DNA from: Siphonodentalium dalli
Taxonomy: Eukaryota > Mollusca > Scaphopoda > Gadilida > Siphonodentaliidae
Length of the DNA: 64,000 nt
Reading direction: 5' to 3'
Assembly: GCA_032622095.1 (NCBI GenBank)
Contig: CP136061.1
Location: forward strand, 234,608,944 to 234,672,943
Positions 39,501-44,599 of the stretch are shown piece by piece. Both the position numbers and the translations under genes were made by a program. How positions within the stretch are numbered: the first letter of the stretch is position 1; every line of letters begins with the position of its first letter. The notes beneath the pieces are model-generated. The model was not told the DNA's origin and did not search any database. It saw nothing but the letters and a program-made list of their open reading frames with translations.

Positions 39501-42191
39501 TATTTAATTAAGAGTCGGAACTATTTTAACAAGCCGGCATCATAATCTTGTGTCAACTAAAACAATGCGTGGCGACAACAGCTATGCTTCACGTTACAAA
39601 TCAACAACTACGGACGAATTTGTGGACGCTAATGAAAGTGAAGTTAAATTATGCAGCACTTTCACTTAAAATATCACAACAAATTAAACAATACAGGATA
39701 CACGGAACCGATCATCTGATCTGATAGGTAGCACACCGCTTGCAAGTGATGACGCCATGGCGTCATTCTGCAAGATACAGTTCAGGTTATTTTACCGCAA
39801 GTAAGCTACAGTGAAGATATCGTTTTTAGAATAACAATATGATACCCTTACTGTCGGTCAATACACTAAATACGATATTTACGTTGCGGTAATTTCCCAC
39901 TATTTAATGGGGAAGCATATTATAAATGTTTATATTTTGGCCATCTGCATGAATACCTCTACATGGATCATCGGAGCTTATTGATATTGGATACAAATAT
40001 TCAACACAATGATAGCTTTAAACGATCAACTGATATGATGGACACTGATCACGGTCCAGTGATATTTATAGGTATGGTCTGCCACATTACGCTGTGTCTC
40101 ATGTGAGGATATGCACCGGGCGACCGACCAGTTATTATGTCGTTTTATGGCGTATATTGGCAAGTGTATTTGGCCGTGTCGTAGGAGGTCGTGGATCAAA
40201 TGTGACTAAAAACGTATTCGGTATTTTGAGTACTTGTTCTCCGTAATATCGGCCAGCGAACACTATGTACAAGTCGGTACCACACGAACGCTGTGATTTC
40301 GTTCCGATCAGCCATGCGTTCAGAATCTGTTGTCGCTAATATACCTTGTCGATATATACTATATACGTTGTCGATAATATCCGATGTCGCTAATCCTGAA
40401 TTCACACCACGATTGATGTGTCTTCTGAAACATGGCTTCTCCCGGTGAAATCTTTTGTTCTGCGTTTAGTTTGGTTTTTGCGCTCTGGCAGTCACTGGCT
40501 CTTCGCCATCACGAAGACATGTACTTGCCTTTGTCGGTGGACACCGCTTAAATATTACAGTAGAAGGCAAAAATGTGCCTTTTTGCAATAGAAGACAAAC
40601 ACTTGCCTCGTTTGTGCCAGGTAGATACCAAACGGTGCCATTTGATTTTGGTAACTGCACATAGCGAGGAATTGTGGTCACTAGTTTCGGTGCGCTCTTA
40701 CGATCGACTTGTATTGGCAGCAGGCTAAACGTACTTTTACTGCATCATATGGAACATGGACATCTTATCATGAACGTGGAGACAGGGTGTCTCACCCCAT
40801 ATATCATGCCACGAATTTATATACTCCACTAACTCCAGCTACGCCCGTAGAGAGCATACTCCACTAGTTCAAAACCTGGAAAATTGTTGATGTTGTGACG
40901 GGGAATTCTATAAGATAACTTTGCAAAAACAGTGCAGCTAATATACTTCTTAGTTAATATATGTTCCTTAATAATGGCTTTCACTGTAGGTGGAGGTCTT
41001 AAGCTCCAATATATTTTATATTATGCCTAATAATATGATCTTGAGGGCGTTACCATTTCTGACTATGGTTTTCTTGTTGCTTATTCTGATGTGTTCTTTT
41101 AATCTCTATATTGCAGATGCTGTAATAGGAGGATCGTCGGCCGCTCTTGTCGTCATCGCTGTCGTTGTTTGTGTTGTGGTCATCGTGATATGTCGAAGGA
41201 GGTACGTATATACCAACTGCAACTGCGAGACAACTGAAATAACGGCACTCGTGCAGATATGGTCCAGCGAAAACAATTCATGTGTTTATTGTTGGAAATT
41301 TCAGAAAGTTAAATGTGTTGTGAAAGGCCCAACGAGAATTAGTTCCCTACAATATACCACCCTTGTAATATGTTATCAACCTTCCACCGTATTGTTTTTT
41401 TTAGGAAACGACAGACAGAAGCAAAGTATGAAAAGAAAAACCAGGACAATTCAAACCTAGTCAATATTTCCGCAAAGTCAGCAAATATACCAACGAAAGA
41501 CACCAACATTAGCAGACATACAAGGGCGGTGAATACAGCGCGAGCGACCGTAGCTAATTGTCAGGGTGGCAGTATTGACCAAAATGAATACGCGAATCTC
41601 AGTGACGTTAAAGTAGGTTTGGAATATTCATGTGCGTACACCGTTCCATCTGTTAACAGTCGTGATTCTGTCAAAGGTAACGGAAACCCACCGCAAAGCA
41701 ATGTGTTGACAGGTCACGTGTACACAAACAAAACCAGGGAGACGTCCTCCGAATATTCTCTCGCTGACAGGTCTGACTATGAACTCGAAAACACTACAAA
41801 TGTGCATGGCAAAGAAGTAGCTTCGACTGATACCTGTAATCCGGACCCGATTCCACCAAGGGCGAATAACTCGAGTGGATATTGTTTGTCGGAAGAGAGT
41901 GGAAGTTATTTTATATTAGAGAAGCGGACCGAAGACACACCATGCAATTCATCAGATGACGTTGATTACGAGATGGAGAAATGTGACGCACCTGAAAGAC
42001 AGGAGGACACCACAGATCAGTATGGTTACTCTCACATGGCTGACATGATGAAGGGCGGTGGTCACTTATCAGGCGACACGTATGGACACATCCCGGTTAG
42101 CGTGCGCGAGGACCCATACGGATATTCACATTCTGCATCGAGAAACTTCACAGAAACGGAGTGTTCTTATGGCCATTTTGTTGGTACATGA
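2601..42191 (+). CDS. WSC-domain single-pass transmembrane protein (six spliced exons)
   Basis: Assembled by hand from exons 2601-2661, 11593-11727, 24121-24282, 38435-38686, 41117-41201 and 41405-42191. Each intron begins GT and ends AG. The phases (1,1,1,1,2) join without a frame break, giving 494 codons including the stop. Predicted protein: signal peptide (about 1-20), one WSC domain (about 31-119, with Cys 34, 58, 62, 69, 78, 80, 95, 99 and 107, and the family's GLQF...CFCG...CGG pattern), a Thr/Ser-rich stalk (about 120-204), a transmembrane helix (about 206-229) followed by basic residues, and a cytoplasmic tail of about 260 residues with many tyrosines. WSC domains are thought to bind glycans, and the layout parallels fungal Wsc sensors, so a surface glycan receptor or sensor is inferred. 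The ligand is unknown. Missed extra exons, for example a second WSC domain, cannot be excluded. Confidence 0.8.
3102..3334. mobile_element. piggyBac-like MITE, family 1, copy 1
   Basis: The ends are TTAACCCATTCTATACCAAA and, inverted, TTTAGTATCGAAAGGGTTAA. TTAA flanks followed by CCC...GGG are the signature of piggyBac-type insertion. About 230 bp with no coding capacity. It aligns along its length with the copy at 10991. Confidence 0.65.
3893..8248 (+). mobile_element. 4.35-kb DNA transposon with ~115-bp terminal inverted repeats
   Basis: The left end (3893 to about 4030) and right end (about 8125-8248) are inverted copies. They share GTAGT..AGTCG at the tip, the AAAAAATTGTTATAAAGC block and the inner CCAAAATCCGCTAAAATCCG block. 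A transposon-type ORF fills the interior in the + direction. I found no clear target-site duplication. Superfamily not assigned. Confidence 0.8.
4622..7666 (+). pseudogene. Transposon protein with N-terminal Cys/His motif and PIN-like C-terminal part (two frame breaks)
   Basis: Reading begins at ATG 4622, shifts frame near 4870 (in an A-rich run), runs in the second frame to about 6850 and shifts back for the rest to 7666. The N-terminal part has CRRDFTD, CLICG and YHHGC, which look like a zinc-binding region. The C-terminal part has GDADTLIVSHALE, ADDTDVIILLIHHW and AHAWGGCDTTSAIFG. I recognise these from a widespread family of transposon-encoded proteins in invertebrate genomes. The spaced acidic clusters resemble PIN/FEN-type nuclease sites, which is inference. 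Family ORFs normally run as one frame, so this copy is probably dead, though the rest is well preserved, suggesting fairly recent loss. The bases after 7666 look like its 3' UTR. Confidence 0.65.
8711..8950. mobile_element. 240-bp palindromic MITE
   Basis: The two ends are inverted copies for about 58 bp: AGTTAACTGCTCTGAGTAGCG at the left and its complement CGCTACTCAGAACAGTTGACT at the right, with the GAGATGCG..GGATTATTTT block further in. Its core (8800-8877) is a direct repeat of 8625-8705 just outside the element, suggesting a second, broken copy next door. Confidence 0.75.
8951..10990. other. Intronic sequence with no recognised feature
   Basis: AT-rich sequence, especially 9880-10480. 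I see no domain-bearing frame, RNA gene or clear repeat on either strand. Confidence 0.4.
10991..11236. mobile_element. piggyBac-like MITE, family 1, copy 2
   Basis: The ends are TTAACCGTTTTATACTAAA and, inverted, TTTAGTATAGAAAGGGTT(GA). The interior aligns with the copy at 3102. The right TTAA has mutated to TTGA. A separate near-centre hairpin (11125-11185) sits inside it. Confidence 0.65.
11125..11185. repeat. Perfect 27-bp inverted repeat with 7-base loop
   Basis: Bases 11125-11151 and 11159-11185 are exact reverse complements, around the loop TATGGTC. The other copy of this MITE (3102) lacks it, so it arose locally. Confidence 0.9.
11419..11551 (+). pseudogene. Dead copy of the WSC first-half exon
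   Basis: This stretch aligns base for base with the exon at 11593 (the shared GTTAGAGACCTCGA core, the CAATTCCGTCAACGTGTGTACATC equivalent, and matching flanks). The acceptor CAG has become CAT. The Cys codon after the YVG-equivalent is a TGA stop, and another stop follows. It is a decayed upstream duplicate that cannot be spliced in as coding sequence. Confidence 0.75.
11593..11727 (+). CDS. Exon 2: first half of the WSC domain
   Basis: The acceptor is ccttacag and the donor is aaaag|gtgagt. Read in phase 1, the exon gives a short linker, then YVGCYKD (the standard WSC opening), RDLDG, a loop with an N-x-S site and VCTSWCFRK. That is the usual spacing of the first three WSC cysteines. The split Gly codon is completed by GT at 24121, giving the domain's central Gly-Phe. 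Confidence 0.85.
11778..11852 (+). other. Truncated third copy of the WSC first-half exon
   Basis: The 75 bases are open in phase 1 at both ends, with acceptor tattttag and donor aaaag|gtaagc. They encode a peptide ending NNSIGECTSWCFQK, closely matching the end of exon 2. The YVGCY part is lost. The intron 3' of this copy also aligns with the one 3' of exon 2, so exon and intron were duplicated together. Phase would allow splicing to 24121, but the product would lack the first WSC cysteine. It may be a relic or an alternative exon. Confidence 0.6.
12661..12797. repeat. (TA)n microsatellite
   Basis: About 137 bases of nearly pure TA, interrupted twice by AGCT. It directly precedes the first Helitron-like unit. 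Shorter TA tracts recur at the same place before units at 14821, 16223, 17627, 19997 and 21519. Confidence 0.95.
12798..13353 (+). mobile_element. Helitron-like unit A1
   Basis: Contains three ~122-bp monomers (cores CGCATGCGCAGACGA at about 12961, 13083 and 13205). The terminal hairpin is duplicated, with an earlier diverged copy (..CAAGGTCGG..) about 50 bases upstream of the functional-looking end. Confidence 0.7.
13354..13863 (+). mobile_element. Helitron-like unit A2
   Basis: Directly abuts A1. Three ~122-bp monomers and a CTGT run near the 5' end. Ends CATCGGCTAG. Confidence 0.7.
13864..14124 (+). mobile_element. Helitron-like unit A3 (short)
   Basis: Directly abuts A2. Only one monomer. 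The 5' terminus reads TAAATATATATTTTG instead of TCTCATATATATTTTG. Confidence 0.7.
14125..14792 (+). mobile_element. Helitron-like unit B1
   Basis: Directly abuts A3. Carries TGACCTTGACCTT-type repeats in both orientations and ends with the GAAGTCGGG hairpin plus TCCACTTGCTAG. Confidence 0.7.
14821..15384 (+). mobile_element. Helitron-like unit A4
   Basis: Follows a TA tract. Three monomers. The terminal GCCCGGACAACGTCGGGC hairpin occurs twice, 15300 and 15357. Confidence 0.7.
15385..16143 (+). mobile_element. Helitron-like unit B2
   Basis: Abuts A4. Longer than B1, with an extra block of TGACCTT repeats. It is followed by a GAGAGAGA tract and a small palindrome (AGATCTTATTTGAAGATCT) before the next TA tract. 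Confidence 0.7.
16223..16790 (+). mobile_element. Helitron-like unit A5
   Basis: Near-copy of A4 (three monomers, doubled terminal hairpin), about 1.4 kb downstream of it. Confidence 0.7.
16791..17549 (+). mobile_element. Helitron-like unit B3
   Basis: Near-copy of B2, offset 1406 bp, including the GAGAGA and AGATCTT..AAGATCT downstream block. Confidence 0.7.
17627..18014 (+). mobile_element. Helitron-like unit A6
   Basis: Two monomers, single terminal hairpin. Confidence 0.7.
18015..18652 (+). mobile_element. Helitron-like unit A7
   Basis: Abuts A6. Four monomers, the most diverged in the array (for example GCGAATGCGCAG and CGCTTGCGCAG cores, and a small ATCGGAT repeat at 18511). Confidence 0.7.
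18653..19024 (+). mobile_element. Helitron-like unit A8
   Basis: Abuts A7. One full monomer and one with an internal deletion near 18940. Confidence 0.7.
19025..19285 (+). mobile_element. Helitron-like unit A9 (short)
   Basis: Abuts A8. Near-identical to A3, including the TAAATATA start. Confidence 0.7.
19286..19962 (+). mobile_element. Helitron-like unit B4
   Basis: Near-identical to B1, offset 5161 bp, with a small insertion (GCAATTC..) near the 3' end. Confidence 0.7.
19997..20686 (+). mobile_element. Helitron-like unit A10
   Basis: Counterpart of A4 with one extra ~122-bp monomer (four in all). Doubled terminal hairpin. Confidence 0.7.
20687..21445 (+). mobile_element. Helitron-like unit B5
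   Basis: Counterpart of B2 and B3, with the same downstream GAGAGA and AGATCTT..AAGATCT block. Confidence 0.7.
21519..22041 (+). mobile_element. Helitron-like unit A11, last in array
   Basis: Three monomers. The terminal hairpin is partly doubled (CCCGGACAACGTCG repeated). The end reads CATCGGCTA then TATATA, so the final G of CTAG is lost into a TA tract. Confidence 0.65.
22042..24120. other. Intron 2 sequence between the array and exon 3
   Basis: No domain-bearing frame. A near-ideal donor (CACG|gtaagtg, 22290) follows a short frame starting ATG 22259 with an upstream in-frame stop. This could be an alternative first exon in phase 1, but it has no signal peptide. A repeat lies at 23530-23720. 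Confidence 0.4.
23530..23720 (+). repeat. GACGGACG-type dispersed repeat
   Basis: The segment GACGCACGCACGGACAAACA.. through CGGACGGAAGACGGACGCCA.. then AATAGCTCAAAC resembles a dispersed repeat I know from bivalve genomes (a degenerate GGACG stretch followed by a TAGCTCA box). Recognition is from memory, not from a search. Confidence 0.45.
24121..24282 (+). CDS. Exon 3: second half of the WSC domain
   Basis: A strong acceptor (tatttttcag) and a donor (aaag|gtatcc) bound a phase 1-1 exon. It reads GFSCAGLQFRHECFCGDAYG, then the C-x3-C-x-GN and CGGSWAQNIY blocks. These are the hallmark second half of a WSC domain, including the GLQ, CFCG and CGG motifs. An overlapping open frame in another phase carries no domain and is a shadow. 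Confidence 0.9.
24700..25868 (+). mobile_element. Helitron-like element with ~150-bp internal tandem repeats, cut by the LINE
   Basis: A CTGT run at 24727 is followed by GTTCTATATAAATTCAC. Then come seven diverged monomers built around CACCAAA(T)TGATA...GATACGAGGAATCTAAT at about 24925, 25068, 25216, 25395, 25538, 25686 and 25826. The same 5' block and monomers reappear at 35.3-35.8 kb upstream of a hairpin-CTAG end. Two monomers contain poly-G runs. The element stops at the LINE poly(T). Confidence 0.5.
26420..30088 (-). pseudogene. LINE ORF2: AP endonuclease and reverse transcriptase
   Basis: Start ATG at 30088 (MSKIKIISMNCRGLN). The endonuclease domain shows LQDTHF, CGDWNLL, RLDYF and the terminal SDH (about 30.08-29.38 kb). 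The RT domain includes DFEKAFDSVSW, GCRQGDPISP and the catalytic YADD (codons at 27989-28000). The C-terminal part (about 26.66-26.42 kb) resembles the tail of Tx1/L1 ORF2 proteins. Frame changes or stops occur near 29.13, 28.6, 28.5, 27.47, 27.17 and 26.65 kb, so it cannot make an active enzyme. It would have nicked target DNA and copied LINE RNA by target-primed reverse transcription. Confidence 0.85.
30089..31579 (-). other. LINE spacer between ORF1 and ORF2
   Basis: About 1.5 kb without convincing coding sequence. Unusually long for an inter-ORF region, so a further insertion may be hidden here. A 10-base G run lies near 31060. Confidence 0.35.
31580..32333 (-). pseudogene. LINE ORF1: coiled-coil nucleic-acid-binding protein
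   Basis: The upstream part (32333-32016) is a charged heptad-rich coiled coil (LLEKINQKIDTLLKRIETLEK). After a frame break in an A run near 32030, the second frame gives RIIGLPE, typical of the RNA-binding region of L1 ORF1, and a C-terminal basic domain ending at 31580. Such proteins trimerise and coat LINE RNA. At least one frameshift, so inactive as it stands. Confidence 0.7.
32629..32846 (-). pseudogene. Possible N-terminal part of LINE ORF1
   Basis: Minus-strand ATG at 32846 is followed by an 11-base A run, after which the long open frame (basic, Asn/Ser-rich, ending MPQQIKDLVL) is in another phase and closes at 32629. A run length of 9 or 12 would restore one frame. About 290 bases of unrelated-looking sequence, including TATAAATA on the minus strand near 32610, separate it from the rest of ORF1. 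Confidence 0.35.
32887..33298 (+). pseudogene. Candidate small two-exon gene (about 70 codons) with an in-frame stop
   Basis: Exon 1 (32887-32977) starts CAAGATGG and encodes MAAPGRSQKFMYQASYDKI.., then a TAG at 32950, then KVPFLSEM. It ends G|gtaacg in phase 1. Exon 2 (33198-33298) follows ctaattacag and continues in the matching phase as GDKGLLVADSAWF.. to a stop, with AATAAA six bases later (33304). The phase match, Kozak-like start and poly(A) signal argue for a real gene or a recent copy of one; the TAG argues it is dead here. I do not recognise the protein. Exon 2 recurs inverted at 35.1 kb. Confidence 0.45.
33139..35233. mobile_element. Foldback element or inverted duplication with ~630-bp arms
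   Basis: Bases 33139-33770 and 34600-35233 are diverged reverse complements along their whole length, around an ~830-bp spacer. Arm tips read TCAGATCTCGTCAGTAGTGA and its complement. Each arm includes part of an intron, a coding exon with its poly(A) signal, and the downstream flank. Single-base differences and small indels throughout show it is not a fresh assembly fold-back. Confidence 0.75.
35086..35187 (-). pseudogene. Inverted copy of the small gene's last exon
   Basis: Minus strand: the acceptor ctaattacag is kept, then GDKGLLVADSAWFSSGGDNK.. matches the exon at 33198 with a few substitutions. The TGA stop is now GGA, so the frame runs on to about 35021. No exon 1 is seen beside this copy. 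Confidence 0.6.
35290..36871 (+). mobile_element. Helitron-like fragment ending in hairpin-CTAG
   Basis: Shares the CTGT run, GTTCTATATATAACTTCAC block and CACCAAA..GATA monomers with 24.7-25.9 kb. The 3' end CCTGGGCAACGACGGGTAAC then CCTGCTAG (36868-36871) is a standard Helitron-type terminus. A new TCTATATAATAG start follows four bases later. Its 5' end is unclear. It may be the other half of the 24.7-kb element separated by later insertions. Confidence 0.5.
36557..38302 (+). repeat. Perfect-looking 873-bp tandem duplication
   Basis: Copy 1 is 36557-37429 and copy 2 is 37430-38302. The two read the same wherever I compared them, including the Helitron-like CTAG end and a 91-codon frame (36964-37239, 37837-38112). 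Each unit closes with a hairpin (ATCTACCCTTGGGTAGAT) 13 bases from the junction. Confidence 0.9.
38435..38686 (+). CDS. Exon 4: Thr-rich extracellular stalk
   Basis: The acceptor is aactgtttcag and the donor is tagag|gtaatc, phase 1-1. It encodes a run of about 35 residues that are mostly Thr and Ser, then a less biased segment with Pro and Lys. This is the kind of sequence that is heavily O-glycosylated and holds a binding domain off the membrane. The ACC/ACG repeat is prone to length change by slippage. Confidence 0.8.
38687..41116. other. Intron 4 of the WSC gene
   Basis: No convincing exon or element, apart from a short tandem repeat at about 38917-38990 in which CGGGTTTCTTGTAGACATGA recurs. 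Confidence 0.45.
41117..41201 (+). CDS. Exon 5: transmembrane segment
   Basis: The exon follows tattgcag and ends ggag|gtacgt, entering in phase 1 and leaving in phase 2. It encodes about 24 uncharged, mostly Val/Ala/Ile residues (AVIGGSSAALVVIAVVVCVV then VIVIC) followed by Arg-Arg-Arg across the splice. This predicts a single membrane-spanning helix with a cytoplasmic stop-transfer signal, so the C-terminus is inside the cell. Confidence 0.85.
41405..42191 (+). CDS. Exon 6: Tyr-rich cytoplasmic tail and stop
   Basis: The acceptor is gtttttttttag, and entry in phase 2 restores Arg at the membrane border. The 261-residue tail is acidic and polar, with over a dozen tyrosines. Several sit in YxxL/I-like settings (YANL, YFIL, YGHI). 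A Tyr-Gly theme recurs near the end (QYGYSHM, TYGHIP, PYGYSHS, SYGHFV). Such tails in other invertebrate surface receptors act as phosphotyrosine docking sites, and that is inferred here. The stop is at 42189-42191. ATTAAA at 42326 is a plausible poly(A) signal. Confidence 0.8.
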
Positions 42192-42325
42192 TAGCGGGAC
42201 AATGGTTATGCATGGATATATATTTAACGATAAGACATCCAAGAGCATCCAGCATCAAGCTACCTGATATCGCCTCTTATTGTATATATCATGCAATGTG
42301 TGTACCTGGTATAAATATTGGACAT

Positions 42326-42331
42326 ATTAAA
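42326..42331 (+). other. Candidate poly(A) signal of the WSC gene
   Basis: An ATTAAA hexamer lies 135 bases after the stop codon. It is the commonest variant of AATAAA, and I saw no canonical AATAAA nearer the stop. Position is the only support. Confidence 0.35.
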
Positions 42332-42925
42332 ATTGATTACTTCTAATTTAGGACTGCAGCGAATCATCTCGGTTACCATAGGATGAGTATCACGATCTTT
42401 GCTCAAAATGGGTTATGGGTTAGCTTTAAACTTACATAATTATTGAAACTTTAACACGCAATGACGAACAGTGGATTGGTAAAATGATAATTATATTTAT
42501 CAATTATATAATACAGTAGCATACCAGTCCATACCAAAGCATAAGGCATAGCCGCTCTAAACAATGGCATTCACACTTTAAATACGTAGATAGTTATCTG
42601 GTGGTAAATGGTAGGTTTACCACTCACATCCGCTATAGAACTACACATGTACAGTAGACAAAATAGATCAACATGTGGGGGTAAGCGCATCGCGATATAT
42701 CAGTTAAAACGTATCGCGATCTGATTCTTCAGAAAGAATTGCGATCAACTTGTATCCACATGCCATTGAATTGTCAGTCGAAATAGTTGCCAGGAGACAA
42801 GACTCTTTAATGTCTCTTTAAGCTAAAGTCAGGATGACAGTCTTGCCAACAATGGATAATCGGCTCTGGACGGTGGCACTGTAGGTTCGTGGATAATTCA
42901 GAAGTCTGAACAAAATGGAAGGAAA
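42332..42925. other. 3' flank of the WSC gene, no feature seen
   Basis: No domain-bearing frame and no clear repeat. Poly(A) cleavage of the upstream gene would fall near its left edge. Confidence 0.4.
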
Positions 42926-43054
42926 TTGGAAAGCAAACTTGATAATTTCATGAACCTCTTTCTATTTTTATTCGCAGACGATACTGTGATTTTAGCATAC
43001 GGCCCCAGAAAAGTCCAAAAACATTTAGACCTATTCAAAGAGTACTGCGAAAAA
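42926..43054 (+). pseudogene. Reverse-transcriptase fragment (FADD motif)
   Basis: The frame reads LFLFLFADDTVILAYGPRKV and then QKHLDLFKEYCEK, the catalytic block and following helix of a non-LTR reverse transcriptase. FADD and the downstream spacing differ from the YADD LINE at 28.0 kb, so it is a second family. It is cut off by the palindromic MITE at 43055. Confidence 0.65.
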
Positions 43055-43290
43055 GAGGAGAAATCTGTCGATAATTCCAACTTTTTTTTCATTTTTTGTT
43101 TACGAATCACGCAGCGCCTCATTTTAATATTCATTATGATCTGACCTCGATTATAATACCGAGCGGTGATTGGCTGTTTCTACCATTGCAGTCATGGAAA
43201 GGTCGGGTCATAATGAATATTGAAATGAGGCGCTGCGTGATTCGTAAAACAAAAAATTTTAAAGTTGGAATTATCGACAGATTTCTCCTC
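43055..43290. mobile_element. Palindromic MITE with ~92-bp arms inserted in the RT relic
   Basis: Arms 43055-43147 and 43200-43290 are inverted copies (tip GAGGAGAAATCTGTCGATAA; inner GCGCCTCATTT..AATATTCATTATGA) around a ~52-bp centre. It begins exactly where the reverse-transcriptase frame stops. Confidence 0.75.
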
Positions 43291-43820
43291 TATAGAAATT
43301 GTTTACTGACGATGTGTTGATTTGTATGAGTAAATAAATTATTAGCCGACAAGAAATCCCTGAGCGCCAGATGTTTAGTTGATCGTTTGACCGGCGCGTT
43401 GTTGCTTTTCAAGTTTAGGCGTGAATGACGTCATTAATTTATACAATAACATGAAACAGAATTTCGACGCGATGAAAAACGGCGCACAAAAATGGGTTAA
43501 AAATCACGTGACTTCCGCTCCGCTTCGCATAGCATCCTGGGAACAATGATATCCGAAAAGAAATGGTGAAATCACAGAATAGGAAGTGGACCAACGGGAT
43601 GGTTATGAAATTACCAACTTTAGTTTTTCTGAACAATTCCTATGTGATTTAGGCCTATAGATTAGTTTCATTTTGACCAATTTCGTTGGTTAGCTGAACG
43701 AAAACCAGCGAAGACGTCATGATATGGTCCATGACGTCATTTACGTCATTTGGCTTTGTGGGCCAGAATCCAGACACATTTGGTCTCTACCGGAAACACT
43801 GATTTCACATCACTAGACTA
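43291..43820. other. Non-coding stretch with a cluster of CRE-like sites
   Basis: TGACGTCA-type sites occur at about 43426, 43712 and 43731, with another ACGTCA at about 43746. No gene is seen next to them. Confidence 0.3.
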
Positions 43821-44130
43821 TACACTGCCAAAAATAATTTTTAATAAGATAAAATATCTTGAAACAAGAAAAACTATTTCCTGAAACAGGAAAATAAATC
43901 TTATTTTGGGAAATATACCCCCCAAGTCTGCTACATCAAGAAAATTTAAGAAACTCCCACCAGACAAGAGATAGTTTTCTCAAATAAGATAGATTTTAGT
44001 CTTGAAACAAGAAACAATTTCCTTACTAAGAAAATGGCTTCAAAAATTAAATATATATTTCTTGTTTCAAGATTTTTTTTCTAAGTTAAGAAATACTTAA
44101 AGAAAATATTTCTAAACCAAGAATTAATTG
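43820..44130 (+). repeat. AAGAAA/CTTGAAACAAG-rich degenerate repeat
   Basis: Starts near ACTGCCAAAAATAATTTTTA and continues as a degenerate run of AACAAGAAA, CTTATTT and TTAAGAAA motifs. A related run in the opposite orientation lies at 61090-61450. Similar dispersed repeats are common in animal introns. Confidence 0.5.
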
Positions 44131-44213
44131 TTATGTAGAAATTACTGCTGTATTGGAATAACTGTAAAAGTCCAACGAGAGCAAAATTGTGATCAAAATT
44201 TTATGGTAAACAT

Positions 44214-44505
44214 TGAAAAAGGTCCTACCAGACCAACCTGTTGATTAAATATTCTGAAAATTCATATTCATACTTAAATATTTGAACTACATGTAATACT
44301 ACAGCTATAGGATTATATAATTGTTGACAAGTCACTCACTGTAACAGTTTTGTTTACATAACATTGGAAAAGGTCCAACCTGTTGATTAAATATTCTGAA
44401 AATGTAATTCATAGTTAAATATTTGAACTAATAATACAGCTAGAATTATATATTTGTTGACAAATCACTGTAACAGTTTTGTTTACATAACAATAGTTTC
44501 AACAG
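44214..44505 (+). repeat. ~150-bp tandem duplication
   Basis: Two copies sharing AAAAGGTCC..CCAACCTGTTGATT, AAATATTTGAACTA and CTGTAACAGTTTTGTTTACA. A third, more diverged copy lies at about 54255-54400. Confidence 0.7.
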
Positions 44506-44599
44506 ATGTAATTTTGTTATTGGCAATCTGTCAGTAAGTGTTTTTATCTATTTCTCAATGCTCTTTGGGCATGCTGACCTTTATACAATTTTAATAAAA

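Noticed and set aside
40990-41460. Single 156-codon protein with a transmembrane segment
   Set aside because: Only 41117-41201 is coding; both sides have splice signals and the tail continues in another frame from 41405.
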